29,662 nt of DNA from Nemertoderma westbladi (GCA_032718475.1 JAUCBJ010004782.1:1-29662); one strand, 5' to 3'. Positions 10,005 to 19,813 are shown, counted from the first letter of the stretch. Made by a program: numbers and translations. The notes: generated by a model from the letters alone, not told the origin.

Positions 10005-10316
10005 GCACTAGAGAGAGTTAACGAAGTAAACACGGGAATCATCGAACGCAAAGAGCCGATGACTCTGGTAACCAGTAATCCCCGCACGCTCCAACAGAGG
10101 ACGATAGATCCAAGGATTCCGACTCCGCATAGGAACCCGGATGTGTACCACACCCGACGTTTCGGGGTTCTAACGCCCTCCAAAGCACTCCGCATGCGCC
10201 ACCGGCCACGTTCACTTAGTGACTCATCCATATTCAAACCGCGGATCCGACGCTCAAAGTCAGAATGCAAAGCCAACACCCCAGCTGGCGACCAGATGAG
10301 AACTACTAATGTCTGA
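10005..10316 (+). CDS. Candidate terminal exon D, basic C-terminus of the host gene
   Basis: An acceptor (TTACTAAATTGCAG, ending at 10004) starts 103 codons and a TGA at 10314-10316, in phase 0 with exon C. The stretch is visibly richer in G and C than the AT-rich introns on either side, as expected for coding DNA. The peptide is basic and Arg/Pro/Ser rich, with RPRSLS and RRSKSE, which resemble basophilic-kinase or 14-3-3 type sites. I recognise no family. Joining exons A to D would give about 347 residues. The minus ORF 9983-10390 overlaps but has less protein-like composition. Confidence 0.55.
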   Translation, partial: ALERVNEVNTGIIERKEPMTLVTSNPRTLQQRTIDPRIPTPHRNPDVYHTRRFGVLTPSKALRMRHRPRSLSDSSIFKPRIRRSKSECKANTPAGDQMRTTNV

Positions 10317-10475
10317 AACTTTTGGTGTAGGCCTACTTTAAGGCTTAAAACATAAACAAGTCTTATATAATATATCTGACACCGTTCCAATGTTTGAGAT
10401 AGTATATTCTATGCCAATGTATGAGATTAGGTGTGGTTGTGTGAGTATGAAGGCTACATACAGTTCGTCTGAAAT

Positions 10476-10499
10476 GGGGGGGGGGGGGGGGGGGGGGGG
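10476..10499 (+). repeat. Homopolymer run of 24 G
   Basis: An uninterrupted run of 24 G lies about 160 bp after the stop of exon D, probably in the 3' untranslated region or just beyond. Such runs are unstable in replication and sequencing, so the length should be treated as approximate. Confidence 0.9.
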
Positions 10500-11261
10500 C
10501 AACATGTATATGAAATGTTACACCTTCCATTATGGTTGAAATGGTATGCCTAATATCTGAAATATGGAGCAGTACAAGTACACCACAATGCTAAACGGTA
10601 CTGCTATAAAGTTTAACAGTTGCATTGTATAAATTGTGAGTACCACGAACGTGTGAAATCAGTGGGCTTAAAATATCTTAATTTTTTGGTAATTTTGTAA
10701 CAATATCGCGGATTTCAGTGTGAGTCTCCCTCTCCATCTACCAATATTTATTGTATTTGATCTTAAATTTTTATATACTGTAACTTAATTTCAATTATTT
10801 TATTCGAAAATGGAAATATTTTGTATCTCCAATACAGACGCAGTGGTGTAATCGTTTAATGAGAGGTTTAATAGGAATAATAGCCAGCGGTCCTCTGTCT
10901 TGCTTCCTTAAATGGTTGCTAAATGAATATCAGTTTCATCTGGAGAGGTGGCCTATACAATAGTTCTGAGTGAAATGAACCCACTGAAATTTTACTTCAG
11001 CAATTACTTTCAATTCCCATTCTAAAAATGCATACTATTGTATACCTCGGTAACATTAGGCCTACATAGCTAATTCAATTTAAAGCTTGAAATTAAAATA
11101 TTTAGGAAATATACGATTTTATTTTCCATTTTCGAATAAAAATAAATTTAATTCTGCAATTGGTAATATCGCACTTAATATGATTACATAAAAAGTTAAT
11201 TAAACATCAGTTTCTTGTATTTATTTGTGTATCATTATTATCACTAATTAGTCGAATGTAA
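10500..11261. other. AT-rich non-coding DNA downstream of the four-exon gene
   Basis: Apart from the inverted repeat at 10798-11141, no ORF, RNA gene or mobile-element protein was seen. Part of it may be the 3' untranslated region of exon D; no well-placed AATAAA was found soon after the stop codon. Confidence 0.4.
10798..11141. repeat. Possible fold-back repeat with 19-bp perfect inverted arms
   Basis: TTTTATTCGAAAATGGAAA at 10798-10816 has its exact reverse complement at 11123-11141. Similarity continues inwards with gaps (ATATTTTGTATCTCC against a related segment near 11108-11120). The roughly 306-bp interior has no ORF. It could be an old MITE, but I found no clear target duplication. 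Confidence 0.5.
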
Positions 11262-11263
11262 CA

Positions 11264-11335
11264 TTAGCTACGACTATGTACTTCCATTGTTTGGGGAAAA
11301 AAAACACGCAATAAAAGCAGCAATAAATTATATGT
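11264..11335 (+). repeat. Dispersed repeat, copy 1 (uninterrupted)
   Basis: The block from TTAGCTACGACTATGTACTT through GCAATAAATTATATGT recurs almost exactly at 19884-19956. Here it runs on into TAAATAATTATAATAG. At the second site it is cut off by the LTR of element 2, so this copy shows the pre-insertion sequence. It encodes nothing visible; it may be the end of a short interspersed element. Confidence 0.75.
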
Positions 11336-12368
11336 AAATAATTATAATAGATGTGTTATTTGCCACTTTAATTATAGGATTTGTTCATATTAGGAATTTG
11401 TTATAAATCCATTAAAAATCATTTTAATGATAAAAAACCAACATTTTTAATATTGTGAAGTATACGAAATGTTAAAGGCGTATTTTCAGCAAGAATTAAG
11501 ATTAAGAATATCTCTCAGCCTCGTGGAGTTATATTATCAGCTAACTTAGCCAAGTTGGTAACTGAATCTTTCATTATTACAGAATATCATCACCAGTAAT
11601 AGTCTGTCAATCTCTTCTAATAGCGTCAACTCACTGATCTAAATCATTTTGTAGATCGTTACGCTCACATCATCGAAGAATTCACTTGACAAAACATCAT
11701 TTTATTCATCTGTTGATATCGCACTGAGAGTAACATAGACCTTATCATCATGAAAAACTCTAGATTACCTTTGATATGGCTTGCATACCACACAATTTCC
11801 TCATTTTGTATCCAACCTGTACCGAGGATTCCCGTCTAACCTCCGAACCGGAAGCACTCAAATAATACGAAAATCTGGCTTATGACCATGGAAACCTTCC
11901 GCAAAGTACTGAAAAATACTGCTGTACTGTTTACTGCAATCATATCATACAGAATATTAGCTCTAAATCGGTACCGGTAAGCCACCACCCACAGAATATA
12001 TCATAGATAGGGCCAACTTAGGTCACAACTGTAATGTCAATACTGTTCACCTCCCCCCCTGATCTGTAGGGTATTATAAATATCAGAAATAAACTAAAAA
12101 ATACATATCGCACTTAAATATATCTAGTTATATATATTATATATCCTACTTCTGTTAATATAAAGACTAATACCACTTTACCAATCCCTAATTAAAGGAA
12201 AAATAACATCATATCACCATCCCCCCTCTAAGACTAATTCAATCTTGACTCCTAGACAATCATATACATACTAATTAAGTAATTGCCCCTATCTGTTGGG
12301 TAGCTTCTTCACTCTAATGCTTCGGTGAATGGGTTCGTCTACTTCTGTGGTATCTGAAGCTAGTTTTT
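11336..12368. other. AT-rich non-coding DNA with a possible LTR remnant
   Basis: No gene is visible. On the minus strand, downstream of the Ty3/Gypsy integrase end, a purine run TAGAGGGGGG at about 12221-12230 is followed by ATGGTGATATG. This is the arrangement expected of a polypurine tract and LTR start. A second purine run lies at 12051-12060. No matching LTR copy was found, so this is a guess. Confidence 0.3.
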
Positions 12369-14140
12369 TTATCTATTGTAATTGAAGTGCGTTGTTTTAG
12401 AGTCCGTCTCTTCAGAGTCTATTTGATCAGACATAGGCTTGCTATTTATCAAAGGTTCTAGGCGTAAAAAACGCCTATTTCTAAGTAAGACACGTCCAGA
12501 TGTAAATGTAATATAGTAACTGTGACCACTATCCCTCACATCAGTTATTCGACCCACTCGGTCCCATAACTTTGTCCTGACATCTTGAACAAATACCAAG
12601 GTGCCTATGGAAAGGGGTTTGAGTGAATGTGTGTGTAGGTCATATCGTAATTTTGTTCTAGAATGCTTTTTTATTCACCATATGTTTATCAACTTCATCA
12701 AATACTTGAAAGTTTAAGTTCCATTTGAAAGTTTAGTGCTTCTTTGCTGCCATAAAGTAATACTGATGGAACGGGAGTATCAGCATCACGTGGAGTATTT
12801 ATCCACTCTAATATTGCCTCTTTGAAACCTTCATGATTTAATTGGCCATTAGTTTATGTATATTTTTTAATTAAGGATTTCATCTATTTGACACCAGCTT
12901 CAGCATGGCCATTAGTTTGGGGATAATGTGCACTGCTAATGATGTGTTCTATATTCCAATCATTGCAATAAGTATTAAACTCAGCTGATGTGCTGTATAT
13001 TGTCATCCACCATCTGATCGCAACTTTACAGGTACACCTGTATCATAAAACAATTCAATCAGTTTTTAAATTATTTACGATGTTATAGGGGTTTTATTAT
13101 AATATATGACAACTATCGGCCATCCTGAAAAACGGTCTACATATATCAGATTTAGATCAGAGTTTTATTCCCAAAGCTACAAACATCAGTTGATACATTT
13201 CCAACTGGACGACTTGAGTCAGTATCTAGAGTCATATGTTCCGGAGCCTGGCTGGGTCTATATTGTTGACAATTATGGCTGTTCTTAACAGTGTTGGTTA
13301 TATTATCACTATTTATTCCTGGCCAATAATATAAATTGTCGAGTTCTTTCTTTAAATCGACAAATTCCTTGGTGTGGAACATGTAAACGAACCATAAACA
13401 CACTAAACAAACGATGAGAACCCCATTTCTGGCATTTTTTGGTACAACATTGCGATCACCATACAATATCAGATCATCACCTATTGAAAGATCTTTAATT
13501 ATGTTTTTGAACATAATCAACTCGTGAGGCACCTTATAATATCCAGACATAATATTATAAAAAAGGCATTTGTATTCAATATCTTCCTTTTGGTAAATAT
13601 CATTGGAATTTACTGTAATGACTTTGTTTACTTGGGTAACTATCTAATTTACTTTATCTATATTCTCTTTATCAGGTTGAGAAACAGGTGCTCTGGATAG
13701 AGCATCAGCAAAGCCATTATTCTTATCTGGTATCCATGTAGCAGTAAGATTATAACCATTGAGCTTTTCTTTGATCATCTGTAGTCGTAAATTACCAATC
13801 TTGTCCAAAGTTTACTATTTTATATGGTGAATAGAGGTTTGGTCTGTATTAACTGAAAAATTCGGGCAACCTTGTAAATGCCCGTTGAACAGCTAACAGT
13901 TCATGTTCAATGACAGCCTATTCGATTCTGTTGAAGTAACAAATCGACTGCCACAGGTTACTTATATGCCAATTATTGTCATGTTTTTGTGTGAGTACAT
14001 ATGTACATACATCTGTGTGCACTGAAATTGGTAATGTTTTATCAAATGGTTGGAGGGCTGGTAAACAGGTGAGTGGGAATTAAGTTGCAGTGAAAGCTTG
14101 TCTATGATCATGGGTCCATATAAATGAGTTTTTAGGTTAA
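12369..14140 (-). pseudogene. Decayed Ty3/Gypsy pol (RNase H and integrase)
   Basis: Reading the minus strand with several stops and frame changes gives the order of a Gypsy pol. Near 14130-13990 is the RT/RNase H junction (FIWTHDHRQAF, then PALQPFDKTLPISVHTD). Near 13920-13870 is IEHELLAVQRAF. Near 13740-13690 is ADALSRAPV, the usual RNase H end. Around 13350-13180 is a YYWPG zinc-binding region with only part of the Cys/His set. Near 12930-12880 is HYPQTNGHAEAGVK of the integrase core. The last open piece, 12369-12599, is the integrase C-terminal region with WDRVG and RNRRFLR. Protease and most of the RT are missing to the right, so the copy is truncated as well as mutated. It cannot be active. 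Confidence 0.85.
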
Positions 14141-14643
14141 TAAACCACGTAATGATGCCGATACATGTATTTTATTCATGCATTCATGTATTTTGTTTAC
14201 CACGAGATCTGGAGGAGCAACAGCGATGGCAGTGCTAACAATTATACTATGTATCTCTCTCTCTACCTTAGTATTACAGTACTATATTTGGTGTCAATAT
14301 ATTGTCTATGATTTATTAATAACATGGAAGTATGCTATGCATAGTTTTTCTGCATGCTGACAGTGGACTATTTCGTCAATGGTCAAGGAAAAGTAATTAG
14401 TGCTGCAAATACAAAATGTTCCTCACCATTGGACCTTGCACAGATCTCCAATTTTATTTTGTCAAATTTCTCGCCAAAGAGATGTGGCATATTTGGGAAT
14501 CAACTTCGATGCTAAGAGCATTATCAAGTTAATTCTTTATTTTAAACCGCAATTAGATTTTAATTAAAGGATGAAATACGTTATTGGGTGGAGGTCGACT
14601 ATGGAACACGGTGGTCTTTTATGGAAACTTTAAATTCCACCAT
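14141..14643. other. Non-coding DNA between the Gypsy remnant and the LINE insertion
   Basis: Only a short ORF at 14178-14360 is present. It has a hydrophobic peptide but no support as a gene. I see no repeat boundary or RNA gene. Confidence 0.4.
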
Positions 14644-14655
14644 GATAAAACGGCC

Positions 14656-15230
14656 TACTACTACTAGGATCGGCATGCTGCATTGCAGCTGCATTTTTAA
14701 GAATGCTGTGCCGGCTTATCGACAAAATCGCACCGCCACAACTCCCTATCACCCATGACATTTGCTAGATCATCCGCATCTTCAAGGCCAGTGTCCTTTA
14801 AGATGCGTCTCAAGAAAGTCATGGGTTGTCCACCATGCTTATTCACTCCATGAGGCTGCCAAAGTACAAGATTATGCACTGGCTGGTCCTCACGGCGAAA
14901 GCAATGTCCTGCAAAGCGGAGCCGATTTTGTTCTAGTGTCAAGCTTGGGGGAACCAATGAGACACCTCCAATGTTATATAGTGTCTGGTTGGAGATGTGT
15001 GCATTGTACTTGACACAATGTACCCGGCGTAGCATTCTTGTGAATGTGCCATCCAGAGATTTGGTGTCCTCAGCAGTTAGAGCCCAGCATGGACTCCCGT
15101 AGAGGAGTACTGGAACTACTGCTGCTCTAAATAATCGGACCTTAAGTTTCCGATTAATTCTAGGTGACTTCCAAATCCTGGAAAGCCTATTCAAGGCTGC
15201 CCATGCCTTTCCCTTACGTATTCGAAGGTC
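14656..15230 (-). mobile_element. 5'-truncated non-LTR retrotransposon with 12-bp target duplication
   Basis: The insert is flanked by exact direct repeats GATAAAACGGCC at 14644-14655 and 15231-15242, which are target-site duplications. On the minus strand the element ends in CTAGTAGTAGTA next to the left duplication, a short tandem tail typical of several LINE clades. The interior encodes the C-terminal part of an endonuclease-reverse transcriptase. The 575-bp insert lacks the 5' part, as usual for incomplete target-primed reverse transcription. The host sequence before insertion can be read across the repeat. Confidence 0.85.
14697..15230 (-). pseudogene. C-terminal fragment of LINE reverse transcriptase
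   Basis: The minus frame is open from the insertion junction (about 15230) to a stop at 14697-14699. No ATG precedes it; the fragment starts at the truncation. It contains RIRKGKAWAALNRLSRIW, then VPVLLYGSPCW, then LRFAGHCFRR, and near the end ILKDTGLEDADDLANVMGD. This order is typical of the region after the RT catalytic core in endonuclease-RT proteins of RTE- or CR1-like elements found in many invertebrates. The catalytic YADD box is missing, so the piece cannot work alone. The clade cannot be fixed from this fragment. Confidence 0.85.
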
Positions 15231-15242
15231 GATAAAACGGCC

Positions 15243-15708
15243 AGTTTAACCCCTAATACCTAAAAATTATTATTTCAGATAACATTATTATTATTGTAAT
15301 AATAATCTCCAAATGTTGTTTAAACTTAACTCTATGAATTATCTTATGTCCATATCAATTGGCTAATAATTAAATTCTAAAGTTCAACACTGTCAGCAGT
15401 TTGGCATGCATTATATGGGGTACAGTGTACCTGGATAGTACGCCTACAAAACAATCAAGAGTTGGATATAAATTAAGTACACACACAGTATTATTATAGT
15501 GTGTATATTTTATGACCTAAGATATGGTATATCTATAGGCCTAGTACATTACTAGGTCTTGAGGAAATGTAGGTATAACCTGTATATGATTTTATTTAAT
15601 TAATTGTACCGGTACTGTTTTATGAAATTGTTGTCGAAAACTGTTGAGGTGTCGAAATTTTGCTTTATCATAGTGAAAAATTTTTAATTTAAAAGAATTA
15701 ATATATAA
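15243..15708. other. Upstream region of the cytochrome b5-related gene
   Basis: This AT-rich stretch follows the LINE insertion. No ORF or repeat stands out. The sequence just before the ATG is ATTAATATATAA, so a TATA-like element or the 5' untranslated region may be here, but no promoter can be named with confidence. Confidence 0.35.
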
Positions 15709-17010
15709 ATGGTCAAAATGGTGCACAAAAAGGAATCTTCACTTGCTGGCCTGTTGTACCCATCATATCGCGATGAAATATTGAAATCTCCATTTAATTG
15801 GTTGAAAAGTAAAAGACAAATTGACGGTGTTTTCCCACTGTGGCGAGTCCACAATTCTCTGTACGATTTAACTGGCTTTATAAACAAACATCCCGGTGGC
15901 TCGGAGTGGATCACATTAACTCAAGGAACCGACATCACCGAGGCATTTGAAAGTTCCCATCTGAATGTGAGTTTAGTTAAACGAACACTCCAACAATACT
16001 TCGTAAAGGAGGCTACCTTCCCACGAAATTCACCCTATACATTCAAGGAAGATGGTTTCTATGAAGTTCTTAAAAGTCGAGTAGTCAATGTATTAAAAAA
16101 TCATCCCAAGGGTCCCTCTACTAAACTGCTTATCATACAAGACTCTCTTGTCATCCTATATATTCTAACAGCATTTTGTGCCACATATTTTGTTAATGCA
16201 CCAATGTCACTTCTTGCAGGGGCGATTCTCGCTTTAGTAATGAATTGCGCGCATAATTTTTTCCATCAACGAGATTCTTGGCGAATGTACTATTTTGATT
16301 TGGGTTTATTCTCTTCAACGGAATGGCGGATAACCCACGCCCTGAGTCACCACCTTTACCCAAACACGGTTATGGATTACGAAGTTTCCATGTTAGAGCC
16401 ATTCGCTGAGACTCTACCACTTCCCAAAAAGGTGTTTGTGGTTCGGTACGGAATTGCATTCGCTTTAGCTTTGCCTCCATCAATATTTCTTGAGCTTATA
16501 AAACGCATTCATCGCATCTTCACTGGGAATCAGACCCTGTGTTTATGTAACACCTTCCCTATAATACATTTAATTGTATCGATAATAGTCAGTGGAGATG
16601 GCATTATCGGATTATACATTTGGGCTTTAATACATGCAACAAATGGTGTGGTTTTTGCCCTTTTAGGATTATCAGCGGCTCATCACCATCCCCAACTTTT
16701 TCACGACGGTGATTCAATTGACGCCAATGAGTGGGCTATTTGCCAAATATCCGCGGTGGCTGACAGATTCGAGGTGCTGGGAAGTTTGTTTCTTAACGCG
16801 ATATCTTTTGGCGACCATACGCTGCACCATATGTTCCCGACAGTAGATATTTCCCTACTGCCGCTGTTGTACCCGGAGTTCGCAAGAACCTGCGACGAAT
16901 TTGGAGTTAAATACGAAATGAGAACGTGGTGGTCCATGGCGAAAGGATTCCTTCAATCGATGGCTAGAAGTGAGACCCAGGAAGTTAAAATGTTTGTGAA
17001 TCGTAACTGA
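15709..17010 (+). CDS. Cytochrome b5-related protein, membrane fatty-acid desaturase-like (Cyt-b5-r type)
   Basis: A single open frame of 433 residues. Residues about 40-105 form a cytochrome b5 haem-binding domain with the HPGG motif at 61-64 (first haem ligand His61) and a second His at 84. Hydrophobic segments lie at about 142-180, 245-265, 283-295 and 298-322. The desaturase fold shows histidine boxes HNFFH (182-186), HALSHH (210-215) and HTLHH (370-374), plus HHHPQLFH (325-332); these would bind a di-iron centre. Length and order match front-end desaturases and especially the invertebrate Cyt-b5-r group, probably in the endoplasmic reticulum. The substrate is unknown. Third box is HxxHH; front-end desaturases usually have Gln in place of the first His, so the usual front-end signature is absent. 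Two Met codons (1 and 4) could start it. It has no introns, so a retrocopy is possible. All key motifs are intact. Confidence 0.93.
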   Translation: MVKMVHKKESSLAGLLYPSYRDEILKSPFNWLKSKRQIDGVFPLWRVHNSLYDLTGFINKHPGGSEWITLTQGTDITEAFESSHLNVSLVKRTLQQYFVKEATFPRNSPYTFKEDGFYEVLKSRVVNVLKNHPKGPSTKLLIIQDSLVILYILTAFCATYFVNAPMSLLAGAILALVMNCAHNFFHQRDSWRMYYFDLGLFSSTEWRITHALSHHLYPNTVMDYEVSMLEPFAETLPLPKKVFVVRYGIAFALALPPSIFLELIKRIHRIFTGNQTLCLCNTFPIIHLIVSIIVSGDGIIGLYIWALIHATNGVVFALLGLSAAHHHPQLFHDGDSIDANEWAICQISAVADRFEVLGSLFLNAISFGDHTLHHMFPTVDISLLPLLYPEFARTCDEFGVKYEMRTWWSMAKGFLQSMARSETQEVKMFVNRN

Positions 17011-17054
17011 ATGACTTGTATTACCAGCAAGGCCGATAAAATACGAAAAGACTA

Positions 17055-17060
17055 AATAAA
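17055..17060 (+). terminator. Polyadenylation signal AATAAA of the Cyt-b5-r gene
   Basis: AATAAA lies 45 bp after the stop codon at 17010 within ACTAAATAAAATC. A second AATAAA occurs near 17184. No genomic poly-A tail follows either one, so there is no direct sign of retroposition. Confidence 0.55.
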
Positions 17061-17859
17061 ATCTATTTTACCAATTAATATAATCATTTTCGTTACAACA
17101 TTTATTATCATTAGAATGTTAAGGAATCAATTCCAGAATTTTTTGTCTTGAGATTATAAATATTGTGATAATTATATGAATAATAAATGAACGGCTTTCA
17201 GCACCGTATCTGCGCACCTACACACTTCTATTTCCCAGCACCCAGTTGGGTGCGTGTGTACTCTCTCTGACACATCAGCCAGGCCTATATACTATATATA
17301 GTAAATAAATAATTAAACAACCGTGACTTTAGCAAGGGAATAATATTATACTTATACAAATATAAAACGGAACTTGGGGTCTTAACCCTGTGAAATCAAT
17401 GAAAAACACATAAAAAAAGAACAAAAATGAGCGATACAAATGTATAAGGGGGAACTCGTCCCATCATATACTTTAGGGCCTGGGCCCAACAGTGATCTTT
17501 ACCACCTACTAATCTGCCCCTCCCCTCTAATTCTCTAAGCTTATCCCAGTGGGCCTAATAATAATAAATTAATATTTTATCGTGGATGAACATTTTATCG
17601 TACCTTTTTTTAATGCTATTTTACTCTGCTTAACATATAATTTGGTGTCATTTTATTATTTTTAAATGCCTTCTTGGCGCGCTTCCTTTGTTCGTAATTA
17701 TATTAATTAATTATTATATAATAATTTTTCTACGTTAATTGGCGGGAACGCGATTTCTAGTTTATTTATGTTAATTCATATCGGCAAATACTTACAACCC
17801 TCTAAAAAACGTTTTGGTCCAACGAATCTAAAACACATACTAAATAATATACAATGTAC
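17061..17859. other. AT-rich intergenic DNA
   Basis: No gene is supported; the ORF at 17768-17977 runs into the solo LTR and has no protein features. A small perfect hairpin GCACCCA-GT-TGGGTGC lies near 17237-17252. Confidence 0.4.
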
Positions 17860-18475
17860 TGTGACGAGATCCAACGGAGTTGACAGTATCAGATCCCAAC
17901 CAGTATGTGTATTATACGCGTCGCCGCGTCCGTGGGCTGTACAGTATATTAGGCCGAAGGCCGTTCAAAATAACTGAGTTTTATTGTCAGTGTTTATAAT
18001 CACAGTAATCGATAATAGCACAGTCTGAATATAATAGTACAGTAGTGACGACGGTTAAAACTGTTCCGGTCTCAGAACTGCATAGGAACCAACTGATCCA
18101 GTTATCAATAACTACAATGGTTATATTATCATTGACACATACTAAATTACCTCTACACTACCGAGTGGCCTGAGTATCCAATAGATGCGGTCTAATCACT
18201 CCCAATGTGCTTTCCCACCCACCATTGGCTTAACCTGATTAATTGTCACCTCGCCACTCCCTGTTACCACTGTCCCTGCGTGCTAGCCTTACTAGCCTGT
18301 TTGTCCCTCTGAGGTGGTTTGACCTCTCAACTCTCCCTGTGGCTTGCGGCGTGTATCGCCTTAGTTGGTTGTAAGGTGACATTATTATTGGTAATGTCAC
18401 CTCGCCAACTATAATTGGTAAAATGCCACTAATCCCATTTTCGGTGGGTAGTGCAGGGAATTGAATCCGCTTACA
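17860..18475 (-). mobile_element. Solo LTR of a BEL/Pao-type element, related to element 2
   Basis: The segment starts TGTGACGAGATCC and ends AATTGAATCCGCTTACA. Element 2's LTR starts TGTGACGGGATCC and ends GGATTGAATAAGCTAACA. The middle parts differ, so these are relatives and not recent copies. It is flanked by exact 5-bp duplications, TGTAC at 17855-17859 and 18476-18480, as for BEL/Pao integration. No internal coding sequence follows on either side, so the element was lost by LTR-LTR recombination. Orientation is set from the similarity to element 2, whose genes are on the minus strand. Confidence 0.85.
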
Positions 18476-18480
18476 TGTAC

Positions 18481-18750
18481 GTTGATCGCTTATTTAACTT
18501 GATTTGGTTTGTACTACAGTATTTATTGATTTCCACAATTATTTTCTATTGGCCCAAATTCTGCACCCCAACGAAAAATAATAAAATTTGAAAATGTAAG
18601 TTCCTTTGAAATCAATTCCATATCTCGACTTGTATAACGCAAAGAATCTGGTCTAAAAATCAGGTCTAATTTGTTCTAAAACCAAATATTGCACTAATAA
18701 ATTTGTATTTTTTTAGTTCCTTTATAAAAAACAACAACATATAGTAATCC
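18481..18750. other. AT-rich intergenic DNA
   Basis: Between the solo LTR and the tRNA-like fold-back unit nothing is recognised. Confidence 0.4.
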
Positions 18751-18770
18751 ATATATATGTTATAGTACAG

Positions 18771-18935
18771 TATGATAATGCTCTCCATAGCGAAAAATAT
18801 CAACCGCCTCTATTGGGGCTCGAACCCGGTACCAAATTTTCAAACTTATGGTTATCATCAGCCGAGTGTGTGTCCTAAGACCACTGAGCTACCAGGGCGG
18901 TAGAAGATTTATTCGCTATGGAGTGGGCTATCATA
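18771..18935. repeat. Inverted repeat (about 40-bp arms) enclosing a tRNA-like sequence
   Basis: Left arm 18771-18808 (TATGATAATG, CTCCATAGCGAA, ATATCAACCGCC) pairs with right arm 18896-18935, whose complement has TATGATAGCC, CTCCATAGCGAA and CTTCTACCGCC. The inner ends of the arms are also the acceptor-stem-like ends of the tRNA-like sequence. The whole can fold into one long hairpin. Confidence 0.75.
18804..18900 (-). pseudogene. tRNA-like sequence, probable head of a tRNA-derived SINE
   Basis: On the minus strand the order is CCGCCCTGG, an A box TAGCTCAGTGGTC, a B box GGTTCGAGCCC and a closing AGAGGCGG. The two internal RNA polymerase III boxes match tRNA consensus well, but the total length is 97 nt, the T stem and acceptor stem pair poorly, and the middle (GGCTGATGATAACC and an A/T-rich part) gives no convincing anticodon arm. 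I therefore read it as a tRNA-derived SINE or tRNA pseudogene and not a working tRNA. The long gap between boxes suggests a Ser- or Leu-like or intron-containing ancestor. Confidence 0.6.
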
Positions 18936-19189
18936 TTTAGGCCTTTTTTAGTCACTCATAGGAAAGTACAACGTTATTCCCGTGCTCTGCCAGAAATGGC
19001 AACCATGCCTCAAAGAATAACTATTATACAGTGTTGTAGAAACCACTGTAACCCCGTATGCCGGCCATGCGTGTTAATTAATTATAAATGAATTGTTGTG
19101 GGGTGGGTGACGTCGAATAAATATATATGTTATAGTACAGTATGATAATGCTCTCCATAGCGAAAAATATCAACCGCTCCTATTGGGGC

Positions 19190-19676
19190 ACGTAATCCAT
19201 ATATAATAATAAAGATGGTATGATGTATGAAATGCTAACCTTTTTTTGAACACTGCATGTTTTCTACCTAACTAAAATATAGGAGCAAAAATGCTGTTTT
19301 ATTTAATTCAGTCCAAATCCCATATAAAGTCAGTTATGTAAGAATACTGTATAATAATATAGTAGAAGATGAGTAATCCAACCCGACTTTATAGACCTAA
19401 TTATGTCATTAATTACGCATTACAGTTGGTGCTAACCATACCATGATGTAATCGTATTTATAAATCATATTTATTTTAAAAAAGTTCCATATTAGTCGTT
19501 TGTTTAAGATAATAAATACAACGGAAAGGTCTTAGATAATGAAATGATATCCATAATATAAATATATAACACATATAACATATATTATATTATTTTATTC
19601 TTTAATTGTCAAGCTGAAGTAAAAAACCTTACCGGTAGGTATGCCAGTACAGTACGATACAAATACTAAAATAAAA
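19190..19676. other. AT-rich intergenic DNA
   Basis: No ORF, RNA or repeat boundary recognised. Confidence 0.4.
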
Positions 19677-19761
19677 AAGCAACTGACCATTAGACGTTGC
19701 TTGCAATCAGTGATCAGCTGACGGCTGTCAGCTGATCAGTAGGTTTCGCCCCAATGGGGGC
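19677..19761. repeat. Cluster of three short hairpins
   Basis: AAGCAAC at 19677-19683 pairs with GTTGCTT at 19696-19702. TGATCAGCTGAC at 19711-19722 pairs exactly with 19727-19738 across a 4-base loop GGCT. GCCCC at 19748-19752 pairs with GGGGC at 19757-19761. Three hairpins in 85 bp, followed 52 bp later by the 54-bp palindrome, are unlikely by chance in such AT-rich DNA. Confidence 0.8.
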
Positions 19762-19813
19762 TTTCTCAAGTAGCTAGTGCTAGAAGGAGACAATAGATAG
19801 AAGTTCCCAAGGG

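Larger units (their letters stand above)
18751..19189. repeat. Direct repeat, period 370 bp, second copy truncated
   Basis: The 69-bp block ATATATATGTTATAGTACAG through TATTGGGGC at 18751-18819 is repeated at 19121-19189 with only a few differences. The first copy continues into the tRNA-like sequence; the second stops at its 3' part. Either a SINE unit was duplicated in tandem and truncated, or the blocks are short terminal direct repeats of one element. Confidence 0.75.

Noticed and set aside
9983-10390. Minus-strand ORF of 135 codons
   Set aside because: Overlaps exon D in antisense; the plus strand has matching splice signal, phase and stop.
17768-17977. Short plus-strand ORF
   Set aside because: It crosses the left boundary of the solo LTR, so it is not a conserved gene.
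18804-18900. Functional tRNA gene
   Set aside because: Boxes are good, but stems pair poorly, length is 97 nt and no anticodon arm is convincing.
19748-19761. Bacterial-type terminator hairpin
   Set aside because: The stem is followed by a few T, but the genome is that of an animal; it is one of a hairpin cluster.
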